Assembly (NCBI RefSeq): GCF_905475395.1
Contig: NC_058341.1
Location: forward strand, 34,673,501 to 34,737,500
Source: Chrysoperla carnea
Lineage: Eukaryota > Arthropoda > Insecta > Neuroptera > Chrysopidae
Length of the DNA stretch: 64,000 nucleotides
Direction of reading: 5' to 3'
The translations under genes were made by a program, and so were the position numbers. Below, piece after piece: positions 62,641 through 64,000 of the stretch (position 1 is the first letter of the stretch; the number at the start of each line of letters is the position of its first letter). The notes beneath the pieces were generated by a model. It ran no database searches and was not told the DNA's origin. It worked only from the letters and a program-made list of their open reading frames with translations.

Positions 62641-64000
62641 TATTCGGACGTCTTTGGTTTCTTAAGTCAGAGAGGGCGACAACTATCTGATTTATAAAAT
62701 GTCGTGTATTGTCTAAAAAGCTTCAGATGATCATAATTGCGGACTAAAAATGGTACAACACATAATATGAAAGTTGACAATTTATAACATTTCGCCGCAA
62801 GCTTATAAAGAGCAAAATTATATCCCTCAATTTAATATTAGATAGTGGAATATATACTCTATAAATATATATACATATATGTATATTCCCAAGTTTATGG
62901 CTTATAGGCAAGATTGTTGGTTATTATAGATATACATATAATAGGGTAAGATGTAGTACCTAGAGTATCAATGTACCTGAAATCATTATGTAGCTTCAAT
63001 ACAGCACATTTACAGGACAGCATTTGTATTAAATAAGGATATTTTCTGAGAATGCAGATACGCTGAAGATAGTTAATGTGGTTTTGTTTTTGTATAAACT
63101 AAAAATAAACTTCCGAGTTATTAAACCTCTTCCCAGTCATGAAAAGTACCACTTGAACTTGTTGTTGGACGTTCAGAGTAGTTGGTGCCTGAAGGGAAAA
63201 GTGTATGGTTTCAATGTTTCAATAACAGACATTATACGATACTGTCTTTTAGAAGAAACTGTAACGATTACATATTGAAGAAATAACTGTAAGTACAATC
63301 CTTAAGGGTGATTCTAAGTATGTATGGATGTATCATTTGGTACTTCGTGATATTGTACCATGAAACACAATTCCTGTACCATGGTTAAAAATCTTTATTA
63401 ACAATTCTTTAATACTTCTCCAAAAAATACATAGTGTTGAGGAATAACATTACTATAAACACAGACAATTTTCATTGTTATATTTTTAAAAACTGACTTT
63501 AAAAAACACATAAATATAAATTTTTATTTTGGGCACTACACCTTCCCCTTTCTATAGTAGTCATAGATACATTATAGTTCATAACTGAGCAAAAATATAA
63601 ATGGAAAAAATAAAACAAGTTATCGTCTGAACTTTTCTTTATCGGACATAATGAATTCTTTAAAAGAATGAAAATGGGCTACAGCCCCAGGATGATACTC
63701 TTTTTGTGGAACAAATTATCAATGGTTGAGATGAAAAAAGTTATGAAATAGATCTTTTCCTATTTTGTATAAAAATTTCACGTGTATTTTGTAATGAAAA
63801 GCGGCGCATAATTCTTAGTAGCCCACGTTAAATATGGGCTTTCATGAGTTTCCTACTACTTGACGCAAGAATATAACGCAAAAATAGGCTTTAAAAGAAT
63901 TCCAAAATTTAAAGAAATTGTTGAATTGAAACAATATTATGATTCTCATAAAATTTAAAATAACAAAACTTTAAAATAACAAAATCAAAAAATTTCGTAT
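62641..64000. other. Right edge of window, no gene recognised
   Basis: AT-rich. A 66-codon frame (63078-63278) has no recognisable relatives. Short TA-rich palindromes lie near 62862-62886. Any upstream odorant receptor exon in this stretch was not detected by eye. Confidence 0.4.

Overview
This is AT-rich nuclear DNA from an insect. The evidence is three intron-containing genes with GT-AG splicing, one of them an odorant receptor (a gene family of insects), a CRAL-TRIO lipid-transfer protein of insect type and a GH9 endoglucanase of animal type, together with SINEs whose tails consist of the insect telomere pentamer (TTAGG/CCTAA). The order cannot be fixed from the sequence. Arthropod GH9 genes are best known from cockroaches/termites, Orthoptera, some beetles, Hymenoptera and Hemiptera, and are generally not reported from flies or moths.

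Layout. From 1 to about 21.4 kb there is no recognisable coding gene, only dispersed repeats, SINEs, a foldback element and a candidate TATA+initiator promoter near 6.3 kb. From 21,454 to 27,471 on the plus strand lies a complete five-exon CRAL-TRIO gene (308 aa) whose 4.25-kb third intron carries a TA-flanked inverted-repeat element. From 27.5 to 51.7 kb there are again mostly degenerate repeats, with a GC/CpG-richer patch at 32.1-32.4 kb and a third SINE copy at 44.0-44.3 kb. From 51,733 to 57,025 on the plus strand lies a complete six-exon secreted GH9 endoglucanase-like gene (499 aa). From 60,809 down to 59,814 on the minus strand are the last two coding exons of an odorant receptor, convergent with the GH9 gene; its upstream exons were not found. 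The last 3 kb holds an inverted pair of a CAGA-tract repeat and no recognised gene.

The three genes do not form a pathway. The CRAL-TRIO protein is a cytosolic carrier of hydrophobic ligands, the GH9 protein is a secreted (probably digestive) glycoside hydrolase, and the odorant receptor is a membrane chemosensor.

The most interesting signals are: (1) the GH9 protein keeps the catalytic Asp pair and Glu but has Thr and Ala where the family's first active-site signature has His and Arg; (2) a tRNA-derived SINE family, three copies each with target-site duplications, ends in telomere-repeat pentamers; (3) the second GH9 intron is 81 nt and fully open in frame. All exon structures were deduced by eye from splice consensus and reading frame, without transcript data.
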